Shown in pieces: positions 30,401-42,400 of a DNA stretch of 64,000 nucleotides. Location: assembly GCF_019649055.1 (NCBI RefSeq), contig NW_026570462.1, positions 1 to 64,000 on the forward strand, given 5' to 3'. Made by a program: the position numbers and the translations under genes. A model generated the notes under the pieces. It was not told where the DNA came from, did not search any database, and saw nothing but the letters and a program-made list of their open reading frames with translations. Numbering within the stretch: position 1 is the stretch's first letter; the number at the start of each line of letters is the position of its first letter. The DNA is from Paramacrobiotus metropolitanus. Its lineage: Eukaryota > Tardigrada > Eutardigrada > Parachela > Macrobiotidae.

Positions 30401-33400
30401 TATTGTGGAATTAAAACAGGCGACCGAAACTATTTCGGCAAACCAAGTGTTGATAAAAGATGTGCAGAGGAAGCTAGAAGTAGCTGAGGACGAAGTCCAG
30501 CACCACAAAAATCAGTACCAGCACGCCCATAGCTCCTTTAAAAATATGGAGAAAATTGTGTTGGGCTTGCGGGCCGTAATAGGCGAAAAGGATGCGGCGA
30601 TTGCCGAGTTAAAAGCGAAAGTAGACGAGGGTCGTGTCAGAAATTCCGAAATGAATCAGCAATTAGCTGAGAAGGACACCATGCTTGATCAAGTGTGGCA
30701 AGAAAACCAGCGATTAAAGACCGTTAATTTCAATCATGTAACGGATTTGAAGAATGTGCAGTCGATGCTGCATGAAAGTCAAACCGAACATAAGTCCCTT
30801 GTTGGGAGATTCAATTCACTAGCAAAAGACTACCGAGTGTTGTACGACCGGCAGATGAACCCGGAGGCCGTAGAATACGGCGAGCGACCGCTCAGCAGGG
30901 CATATGCCGGTAATACCAAGCAGAATCATCCGTGTACAGCAGGCAATGAACACGAGTGCTGACAGCAATCGGCAATGAACGAGAGTGGCTTTCGGGAAAT
31001 GCCGAGTGCTGATAAGCAGCAATATCTCCGCAGTATTTTGCGGGAAGAAATTCAACGAGCAGGCATTGGACAAAGCAGGACAGTAAGTCCTGTAAGAAAA
31101 TCGGACTTGGTTGATGTAATGCGCCAACCAGTACCGCGCCCGAGCTACAATGGTAGCAAAGAAGATATCGACAGCTTTATAATAAAGTTTGATCAAGCAG
31201 CCACCGCAAATCGGTGGACTACAGATGAGAGAAAAATAACGGAGTTGGCGTATTGCCTAAAGGATGAAGCTATCGTATGGTATAATGGACTGAACACGTC
31301 GAACGCTGCTCCCACCACGTATCGTGAATGGAAACAGCAGTTAATCGCCAGATTTGGCGATTCAAAACGATCGGTTAACGCGTTAGCAGAGCTGACAAAT
31401 CGTAACTACCGACCTGGCCAGGAAACTCTAGAAAGTTACTACCAGGCCATGATGACTTTGCGCGATCGCGCGGGGTTTAAAGGCACACCTGAACAATTCG
31501 TGTCATTTTTAATGCGCGGATTAAAACCGCATGAGAAACTCCATGATAAAATGGAAGTCATGCGACCAGATACTCCCGAGAGATTTCTCGAAATACTGCG
31601 ATATTTGTCATCAAATAATCCGGAAAAATACGTTATTCCGATCGGCAATGTCCGACGCAAGCAGGAGAGGGATACCGATGCAGTCACTGTGCGAACAGCA
31701 CAAGTCCAATCGAAGTCATACGCGGCAGCGGCAGCCAGCCCGCCGCGACCAAATAGCAAGAACGGTGGAAAACCGAGTTACGGTAATCGTAACAGTAATA
31801 ATAACAACATTCGCAGCAATATCAGCAAAGCTGACAGTAATGATAGTCGAATTAGCCAAGACGATAACCGTGCGCCGTCTCGTAAGGAGCAATGGGCAAA
31901 TAACATTAATAGAATACAAGAAGTGACCGATCGGTCACCGGCCCTGCAGAAAACTCTGCGTGGCAACCGAGTGGTGAAGTACTGCCAGCACTGTGATTTG
32001 TGCGGACATTACTTCCGTGACTGTCAGTTTCGCGATAAACCGCGATGTGAAAACCCAACTTACTTGGCCTACCATGATCCAGAAACTGGGAATCGGCGAT
32101 ATGCCGCCGATTTCTATCAGCGCCGTAGTGGTAGTCAGTCAGGGAGCGAACCTAATTCGCCGGCAAGGCCGAGGAGTAATTCCCGGCAAAGTATCGGCCC
32201 GGTGGAAGATCGGATACGTCCGACTCCAGGATCACCGTTACCGGATAATAATCCGTTTTCGGGTTTGGCTGATCAGGAAAACGAGGAAGGGCGGTAAATT
32301 CCGGCTTTACCGACCCGATTCCGCCCAAACCGCCGGACAAAATCGAAAGAGTTACAATCAACGGATTGCGCATCGTTGAACCCGATGAATCATCGGATAG
32401 CAGCAATGCTACTATTAACTTTTGTACTGCTGTAATCAATTACTGAACCTAGACGCGCACATCCACTAATGTTGGATGCAACTATAAACGGGCGCGAAGC
32501 GCCAGTAATGATAGACACAGGAGCAGAAACATCGTTAATCTCTAGCGAATTTGCTACGGAAATATGCGCTGCGAAAATTCCACTAATTAAGTCTCTGCAT
32601 ATCCGCGGTATTGGCGGAGTGCGCGGCTTTTTAGTAACGCATTACTGCCGGATAATTATTAAAATACGCGACTTTGAAGCCATCCATTCGGTTTATATTA
32701 AACCGACGACCGATGAAATTAAAGTCTTGCTAGGTCAGGACTTCTTGCAGCATACTTTCTATGCAGTACGGAACAATAAATTGCGTTATCTGGAGTATCA
32801 ACCAGATGGAAAATCAGGCCCGCTTATAATAAGTGAATCGGTGTCGCCTGTTATTCAGACGATAAACACCGTGGAGGAGAAAGTCTTCCCGATACCCGTG
32901 GCAACGGGAAAAGTACAGGCTAACGGGCCAAATGAATTATCAGAAAAAGACGGTAATGTACAAAAAGGGAGCAAAGTCTTCCCGATACCCGTGGCAAAAG
33001 CCACAATCAAATCCGTATTAAAAAAACCAGCGAAAATCCGCTTGGCAACAAAATCAACGTTCAGACGCTTATGGGGTGAATACAGAATTTTGGTAAAAGA
33101 AATTCAGGAACTAGTAGAAGCGAAGGAGAGCGGTACAAACGTTATGTACCTTTTTATGGATGAGGACGTACCAATCCCGGGGATCGACTCTGTAAAAGCA
33201 GAAGAAATTGTCCGCAACCTAGCGAAGCAGTATAAAGCGGAATATTCCGCTCTGGAAGAAAAACAACGTCAGTTAAATGAAATATTTAGGCATTTAAAAA
33301 TACCACTACCGTACGTACTACGGACACCTTTGCGCGTATTAGCGCAATTAGAACGGCGTAAGCTACCAGTATTGCCTTACCAGTTGAAGGAGTGTAAACC

Positions 33401-36400
33401 GCTCGATAATTATGTTAATGAAACGGTTGTAAAAACCATAGCTAACCATAATCGGTCAGTCAGTTTTGCGCCGATGGCGCGGGTAGTTGAATTTTTAAAA
33501 GACGATCCGTCTATCGTAGTGAGGAATACTCTCGATACTGCCGCCACTAACAAAACTAATAATAATTTAATTAATCAAGCTAGCATCGAAGTAGTACCGC
33601 ATCCTAATAATTTAATTATCGTAAATGCAGAATTGGTAGGGCCCACTGATTCTGCCGAGATCACTAATGAATCTCCGACTTGGGAATTTTCCCAGTCTCC
33701 GAACATTAACCCTTCTTACCGCGGTACACGCGCTAAGCCTATCAAAGTCTTCGCCGGCGATAAACTATTAATTAATCCGGGTACTAATCGGGCGACAGTG
33801 AATGTCCAATTCGATGCAAATGAGCAGTTCGATACCGATAAGTTTTTATTCCTTCCCAGTCCGCACCTGTATATAGAGCGGCGGATAAGGCCGATGGAGG
33901 GAGTGGTTAAACCACAAAATAAAAAGTTTGATATGGTATTCGTTAACTTTCAACATCAGCGGCAGTCAATTAAGAAAGGCCAATTTATTGGCTATTTAGA
34001 ACCGTATGAGGATATTCCCGATATAGATATTCAAGTTAATGCCACAATGTTGGCAGAAATGACACCTGAAGAGCAGGAGACTGTGATAAAAGCGGTGGAT
34101 GAATTAAAATTAATCCGGAATTAACCGCACAAGAAATTAGAGAAATTAAGGAAATATTTCTCGAATATCCCGGTTTATTCGCGACGAAAACCCGTCCGTT
34201 TGGCGATGTCCAAATAGTCAAGCATCAAATCGACACCGGTGACATTGCACCGATAAAATGTAAACCGCACAGAACCTCGTGGCGAGGCCGCGAGATTATT
34301 CAAGAACATGTAAATGAAATGCTGGAGAAAGGGATAATTCGAAAATCGAATTCTCCCTGGTGTTTTCTCGTAGTATTAGCTAGTAAGAAAAATCCCGATG
34401 GAACCATCGGTACGCGATTTTGCGTTAATTATATTAAGTTAAATGACGCCACAAAAAAGAATAATTATCCTCTTCCTAACCCGGATGAATTATTGCAGGC
34501 AGTAGCTGACAATAAGTATTATTGTGGCTTTGACTGCAATGCAGGATTTTGGCAAGTGCAAATGCACGAAGACTCCATCGAAAAAACTGCGTTTATTACG
34601 CAGGATGGACTTTACGAATTTTTAAGGATGCCGTTTGGTGTCTGTAATGGCCCTGCAACGTTTCAGGAAGCCATGAATAGGACGTTATCGGACGTCCACT
34701 GCGAAAATATTTTCGCTTATTTGGATGATATCATTGCCGCCGCTAAAGACTTCGCAGATCTCAAACGTAAAATACGTTTAATGTGTGAGTGCCTTTTAAA
34801 GGTTGGTTTTACATTGAAACCGAGCAAGTGCCATATAGGCGAAACGGAGTTACATTTCCTTGGACATATTGTTTCCAAGGACGGGATAAAAACGGATCCC
34901 GATAAAATAGCGGCCATTGAGAAATACCCGAAGCCAGAGACAGAGAAAGATCTGAGGTCATTCCTCGGACTCTGTAATTACTATCGTAAATTCGTTAAGG
35001 ATTTTGCCGGTAGAACGCGCCGTTTATACGGCCTACTAAAAGGAGAAATCGATGTAAAATCGAATTGGACCGTAGATCACGATAGTGAATTTGCTGATTT
35101 GAAATCAGCATTAATTAACGCACCAGTACTGGCGAAATTTGATCCAAGTAAACCAACCGTAATCGAATGCGATGCATCGACGGTAGGAATCGGCGCTATA
35201 TTGCACCAAGACGGTCACCCAATCATTTATGCGAGCAAATTGCTCACAGACGCTGAAAAGAAATATCCAATTACAGAATTGGAATGTATGGCAGTAGTTT
35301 TCGCGTGTCGGAAATTTCGACACTTCATTGAGTACTCACACTTTTCAGTACAGACTGATCATCAAGCTTTAACTAATTTATTGAGATCGGTTTCCGTAAA
35401 GAGGGACTGAATGGCCGTTTAACGCGCTGGGCACTCCAGCTAAGCAGTCATAAAATGACTATATTATACCGACCGGGAAAACAGTGTGATAACGCTGACG
35501 CGTTAAGTAGGCACCCGGTAGGAGAAGCCACTGAATGCCCAGACGATGACTGGGATGAGTTTAAAGATTCTAAATTCAGTACTCCGACTATTCGTGTAGT
35601 AACGATAAGGGATGGAGCAGAACATGAGGAAGAGGAGGACAACTTTAAGTTTTATCGCACCGAACAGGAGAAAGATCCTAATATTGAACGCATAATTCAC
35701 GCGTTAGAGGGACGCGTAGAAAGCGTCCATTTGCTTAAACGTCCCGGTTATTCCGGTTATGAATTGTGGAATGGTGTACTGTATAAAATATCGGAAAAAG
35801 ATGGTCGTATTAACCGTCGATTTGTTGTGCCAAAGCACATGCGTGTGGATATTATGCATGCAATGCATGATGCACTGGCTAGCGGTCATCTAGGCCGTGC
35901 TAAAACTTATCAGGCGATCGCCCTACGTTATTTCTGGGAGAATATGGTCTCTCAAATTATCAAGTACGTAGATCACTGTTTTGCATGCCAGCACCGCAAG
36001 ACACTGCGCAAAGCGCCACCCGGCAAACTACAGCAGATCGCCATCGGCGAGCCGTGGTTTAGAATGCAAGTGGATTTGAAAGGGCCATTGCCCAAAACAA
36101 CACGGGGAAATACCTACATCGCTGTGGCGGTAGATGAACTTACGAAATTCGTAATTGCAAAACCAATACCCGACGCAAAGGCAGAAACTGTCGCTAATTT
36201 CTTGATTTATGACGTGTTCCTGCCGTATGGAACACCACAAATTCTGAACACCGATAGAGGAACACATTTCCATAATTACTTATTGGAAGCAATAAATAAA
36301 AGGCTAAGAATACAGCACCATTTTGGTGCTGCGTATCACCCGATCGGGCGTGGACTTGTCGAAAGACAAATGCAAACAATTGCTGATTCACTCGCGATGT

Positions 36401-39400
36401 ACGCCAGTGACGGCCGGGAACGTAATTGGGACAAAGTCCTACCATTTGTAATTGCCGGAAAAAACCGTGTAGCGAATAAAACGACAAATTTGTCGCCGTA
36501 TTTTATGCTATACGGTAGAGAGCAGGTTATTCCTGCAGATACGGAAACAAAAACGAACCTCCCGGTAGATCACGCGACAATTCGCGACTATATGGAGGAA
36601 TTACGCTATAATTTGAGTCGCGCTCAGGATATCGCGGAATTGCATATTCGTAATGAGTTTGATAAAAACGCCGAGCGATTCGACAAAGGTCGGTCGGAAG
36701 ACACCTATAATATAGGTGACATGGTTATGCTGAAAATTGAGAAGAAAAAAGGCGAAACGGAGTCATTCCGTCGGAAATATGAGCTCGAACCGTGGGAAAT
36801 CATTGGGTTTCCCTACACTAATGCTGTCGAAATTAAACGAATAAATTTCGATAAAACAGAGGAGATACGAGTCGTAAATTGTGAACGGCTAAAGCCGTAC
36901 AAAACCACCGAAGAAGATCGCAAGAGAGAAACCTTATTGGTTCAGGACTTGTTGGAGAATCATAAATTAAGGGAAACCCCTGCGAACGATGTGGTCCGTA
37001 CCTCTGCAGATAATTCTGCGAGTAATTCCCCTGTAGCTGATACAGAAGAGTGGGAAACAGTAGATAACGACGACAACGATAATAAGCGCAATACCGCTAA
37101 TAAACCGGTACCAAGAAAGCGCTTTATGCTAAAGTTACGCAAAAGCGCTAATGGATATGTTAAAATTCATCGTATAACAGTAGGATCGAAGCACACAAAG
37201 TGAAAAACCGTCAAACAGTATTAACTGTTTAAATAAAAATAACGAGCGTTATTTCAACACCGTAATACCGTATCAAAAAAATTTCACAATTAAATTGTGT
37301 AATTTTTTCCATTGCAGATATTTTCGCAATGGACCGCGATCAGCGACCGAACCGACCGGTTGGCAGAGGTAATCCTCGATTCTTCGCCCCACCCGTAGCG
37401 GGAAATCAAGCTTATCGCCCGACGCAGCGATTTGCTGCCCCGAATGTCCAGAACGTTCAAAATGCCGGTAATTTGCCCAACGTGGCACCAGAAGTAATTC
37501 CAGTGACTATGTCACGTAGCACGCAAACTGATCCAGTAATAGTGGCATCATATGCCGAATACGAGCTACTGTTGCGCAGTAATCGGGAACGCGACTTGGC
37601 ATCTTACAGACACTCGTTAGCAGCGACTGCTGCCCAACCAGAGGAAATAGCCGCAGTTGATCAACAGCATATTACTCCGCCAGCAGAAAGAGTGGCAAAG
37701 GCCATGATAGCGCGTGCAAAGGCACAGAGTGACGCGGCAGAAGCCTCAAAGGAAGTTGAAGAGGTGCCGTACGAATCAATTGTAAAAAAATCTATTAAAT
37801 CGCCTGCAAAAGCAGGAGTAGCAACAGCGTTAAAGGCAAAGCCTAAACGGAGTAAATCACCGAAACCACCGGCAGACGCCAACGAGCGATTAGCAAAGCT
37901 GATCGCCGACCATGAGCAGCAAGAAGCCAGAGATAGGCAGCGTTGGGGACAATCCTTTATAATGGAAGGTCCGTTTACCCCGACGAAAACAGACGCCCCT
38001 AATGGGAAGGAATTACGAGTAGTTACGATACCACAGCATGTGTATAATCGACCGGAGCGTAGCGAAGGTCCTCTATATTCAAGACCAATGCAATGGTTGA
38101 TTTCTGTCCGTTACGAAAATCCGTTACGGAAGTTCGTTACGGAAGTTTGTTACGGAAGTGTGTTACGGAAGTGCGTTACGGAAGTTGGATATGGAAGTGA
38201 GACTACGGGATCATGCAGCTGACCGGTGTGATGCAGTCGCAGCCAGTGCTCTACGACATCGTGGTTCGCTGCCGTTGCCCATGGCGTCTCGGCTACAGAA
38301 TACACAGCGGCACTGCAACCCTTGAATTGTTTCCGTTACAAAAGACTTTTACGGGATAACGCTATGACCTCAGGATATTTAACCTAATGCCACTTGTGGT
38401 GCCTGTTGCTGTGGGTCTGTACGAAATCTAGAAGCTCACCGCTTTGTCGTCATTTTTGACTGCCGTGACCCAGCGCAGCTTCACTACATAAATACTCGTA
38501 ATATTCTTTGCTTCTCGACAATTCACATCGGTCTGATCAACTGTAATAAATAACTCCCGACAAAATTTCCTTCTGAAAATTTTACTCCTGTTCCCTACGC
38601 TACCGTCGCTGAAATAGTAGGTCATAATGGTCATGATGGCGAAACCCAGGACTGGCATGGGTTTTCGTTTAGCTTATGGTATTAATAGTAACCTTGGGCC
38701 GCGTACTTGTACGCTCATCCTCGTCCGTGCGTCCCCTACCTCGTGCATCTTGTGAAACCTACTTACTTAAAAAAAACTACGTAAGAAAATTATTTTCGTC
38801 GGCCATGGTTAAGAGGGCGTGGCTAAACTCGATTCCATTGCACAATACATGCAACAGTATGTATCGGGAACACCGTAATAGTGGCAACAGATACGTGTTG
38901 TCAGTAGTCCGATCCTTCTAAAAATTCTTCTGAAAATTACTGCTATTAATAATCGAGAACAACTTAACAAAAGTTGTGAAGCTAGTGATTAGTGATAATG
39001 CGTTTTGTATTTGCGCCAACACTCATGACGTATGATACTACGTATATCGCGGGGCTTATTCTTATTTTCCAATACAAACTAGCACAGTACTACATAATTC
39101 TTCTCGATAATTTGCACAGTAATTTTTAGAAGGATCTGACTTTGATCACACGTATTGGTCACAAACCTCTGACATTGTACGGTACACTATTTCGGTATTC
39201 CCAGTAAATAGTGCTGTATGTATTAATGCACTGGAATTAAATGTTGCCACGCCCACTTAACCGTCGCCGATGAAAATACCTTTTATGAGTATACCCAAAA
39301 ATTATTCTGTCTTCCTGCAAAAAACGAAATTTTTCGGGGCCGGTGACCGGGGCTTGGTAAGTCACGCTCCGGTCTGCCAATGCACGCTAACGTGCATTTT

Positions 39401-42400
39401 TCTAGTACACCACAAGTTTTAACGCAAATACGGCCACAGTTGCAAGTGCAACCGCCCCCGGCGTTTTGGAAGGAGACTGGCTTAAAACCAGCTGTAATCA
39501 GATTCCCTACTCCGATGGGAGTGGTACAAGCACCGGTCGAACACCAGCAAATAGCTGGAACTCTTAAACGGGGTCCGAACCCGGTACGAATTAAGGAAGA
39601 ACTGAGTTACATTATCCCGAAATTAACGGGATCGCGAACGCCGTCGCCAGCCGTTAGTGTTAGTGCAATATCCAGTAAGACGCGTCCTTATCGCGTGCAA
39701 AGCACGCCCTCGCCAGGGGAAGAGGAAAAGAAGCGTATAAGTGATCAAATTCACGACTGATCGTGTTTGCCTTATTGGCACAGCCGTCACGTAATGAATT
39801 GGCAATCGCCATATACAAAATTGAACAGAGAGGGGAAAATCCCACAGCGCAGCGTATAAGTGATCATTTTGGCACTTATCAACCATACGCTGTGCAGTCT
39901 ATGATTCGTACAATGTACGAGGATGCGCAAATAACCCGCCGTTATAACGGCGAAACTTCGCCGTCTTATTATTTCGGCCGTAAGGGATTATCTTTTCTGC
40001 AAAGAGTGCAGTTCGATAAAGTTCCCCAGTGGGATGAAATCGTTGTAAAAACGATCGCAGAAATTGGTGATCCTTCGGGATCGTCACCTGACGAAATCAT
40101 ACAATATATTAGGACTGTATGTCCAGCAATAGCTGAACAAGTAGACGATGCCGTAACTTTGGCGATAAGTCGCTTAATTACTGATCCGAGAATTATCGGA
40201 TTAAACGATCCACACCGCGGGATGGTTTTATCCGTAGTGTTAGATCACGTTAGCGAGGAAGATAATTAAAAGCAGTATCTCCGAGGTGGTGAATGCATAT
40301 AATATGCAATAAGATAAATGCCGTAGTTGCAGAATAATTTAATTAATTTAAATTATTTGCAGAAGGAATGGAGGAATTACCGTACGCCTATGCGCCAATG
40401 CGCTCCTGCAGGCGATGCCAACATAACACTAATAATCGGAAATGTGTGGAATGCACACTGGGGCCGAATTTCCGATCGGAAAATCCGCAGGTTACCGTAT
40501 CTCGTCTGTATGACGAAGTGCTGCTACGCAGCTTGGATGCCTACCGCACTATCACATTGCCAGAATACTGGACAATAGTCTGCGCCACGCCGTATTATTA
40601 TCGTGGCGTTTTTGACAGCGCGGTGCAGTTTATCGGCGAGGGCACCGATGAGTGGTCCTATGCGATTCACCCGGAAAATTTCGGGCGATGCACAGTGGAT
40701 TTGATGAAGCGCGTAACTGCGCCACCGAATCAGGTAAATTTACCGGTAATCAGCGATTGTGGAAATTTTGAGATATTTCCCTTGAATCAAGATATTCAGT
40801 ACTTGCCGGGCAGGGATAATTCCCATAATTTGCAGAATTATCCGACGAATGTCGGCGGACAGCAAATGCCGTCCCAGCAACCAGCATATGGCCAACGGCA
40901 GCCGGCAGTTATGTTTTCACCGCAGCAGCCATACCAGCAGCAAAGTCTGCCATCAATGGGATATCAGCAGCAACAGCCAGTTCGGTATACGAATATGGCA
41001 TTACAAATACCGCCGGGTGCTTTGCCACCGGAGCATATTGCTCATTTGCAGCAGAGTCTTCCCAGCGGAAGCTATCAATACGACCCGGAGACGAAAACGA
41101 TAACTCCGTGTCCATGGCCGGCTGGAACAGCACCGAAAGAGCCACAACAACGGCAAGCTAATCCGTTGTTAGCGAATCTTCCGCCACTGACCAGGAAACC
41201 GCCAGTGAATCAACAAACGCCTTTAGAGTTGCTGCGAGTGCAGCCTGCGTCTGTAAGTGAACCAGTTTTGGAATCTGAGCCGAACTCAGGCGCTAGTTAT
41301 TCTAGCAACACTAGCAATGCTAGTGGTAAAACTCGACAGAAAATTACTTATAACTTACCGAATGTGGGGAAAACTCCAAATAATTCTTTTGTAGAAGGCG
41401 ATATTATGCCCGGCAAGCTAAATTCAGCAGCTGTTAAATTTCAGAGAAAGAAAACGCCGAACTGGAATGTCCGCGCAACGCGCGGTGAGCCGGTTAAATA
41501 CCAACCAGACGCATCTGTATTGTTGATGCCAGAACGACAGACGCATCCACAGTACATCCGCCGTGATATCGACGTTATTCGTCGAGACCTAGATCAGTAT
41601 ATTGATCGCGTTGTGTCAGTAATTGGCACCGTTAATGCCGAACAGAGAACCGAAATTGGCAAAGCCATAACAGATACTCTGGATCTGTTGCGTATTATTG
41701 GATACGATATTCGTATCAAGAACTCGATCAATATGTATAAAATTGATCTGTTCCGCCAGATGGAAATCAGGCGATATGAAACGCCGCGCCGTCATGGACT
41801 GCGTAGTGCGCTGGATATTTCCCAGCTAAAAGGAAAACTTATTGAAATTACCGTTGTAGATTGGGAATTATTTTCCCAGTTTAAAATCCTATATACCGAA
41901 CAACCGGAGGAATTCCTCTTACAGTTCATCTTACCGGACACGGATCCAGCAAAGTTCTGGTTCTTTTGCCGTGCCGCATGTGCGATGCAGCAAAAAATTG
42001 CTCCCATGAAAATTACATGGGATACAATCCCTATCGGATGGGGATTAAAGAAGTACATTCTGGTTATCCTCTCAGCATTAATGGGCAATTGCCACGCTCA
42101 TCACTGGGCCCGGACATACCGACAAGAGGAACAGAATCGCCGATTAAAAAGCTACGTTAATCGCCTGGGTGAACCTCTAAATGAGGAACAACAAGCGAAA
42201 GTCTTAAATGACATTCTGAGTGTCATGCAAATCGATGCATTGAAGACCGAAGCTATCCATAATGGACATTATGATGGAATTTACGATCTCGTTAAACGAT
42301 TTGCTGAACGTCAGGGCCAAGGAAAGCGCAAAGTCGCCCCAAATTCCCCTGACACTCCGTCGACTAGTAAGACGGTTCAACCCGAACCGAAGAAAACGGT

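Noticed and set aside
34105-34124. Programmed -1 frameshift between E2 protease and RT
   Set aside because: The bases do not form an X XXY YYZ heptamer in frame and E3 has protease and RT in one frame, so a plain indel is more likely.
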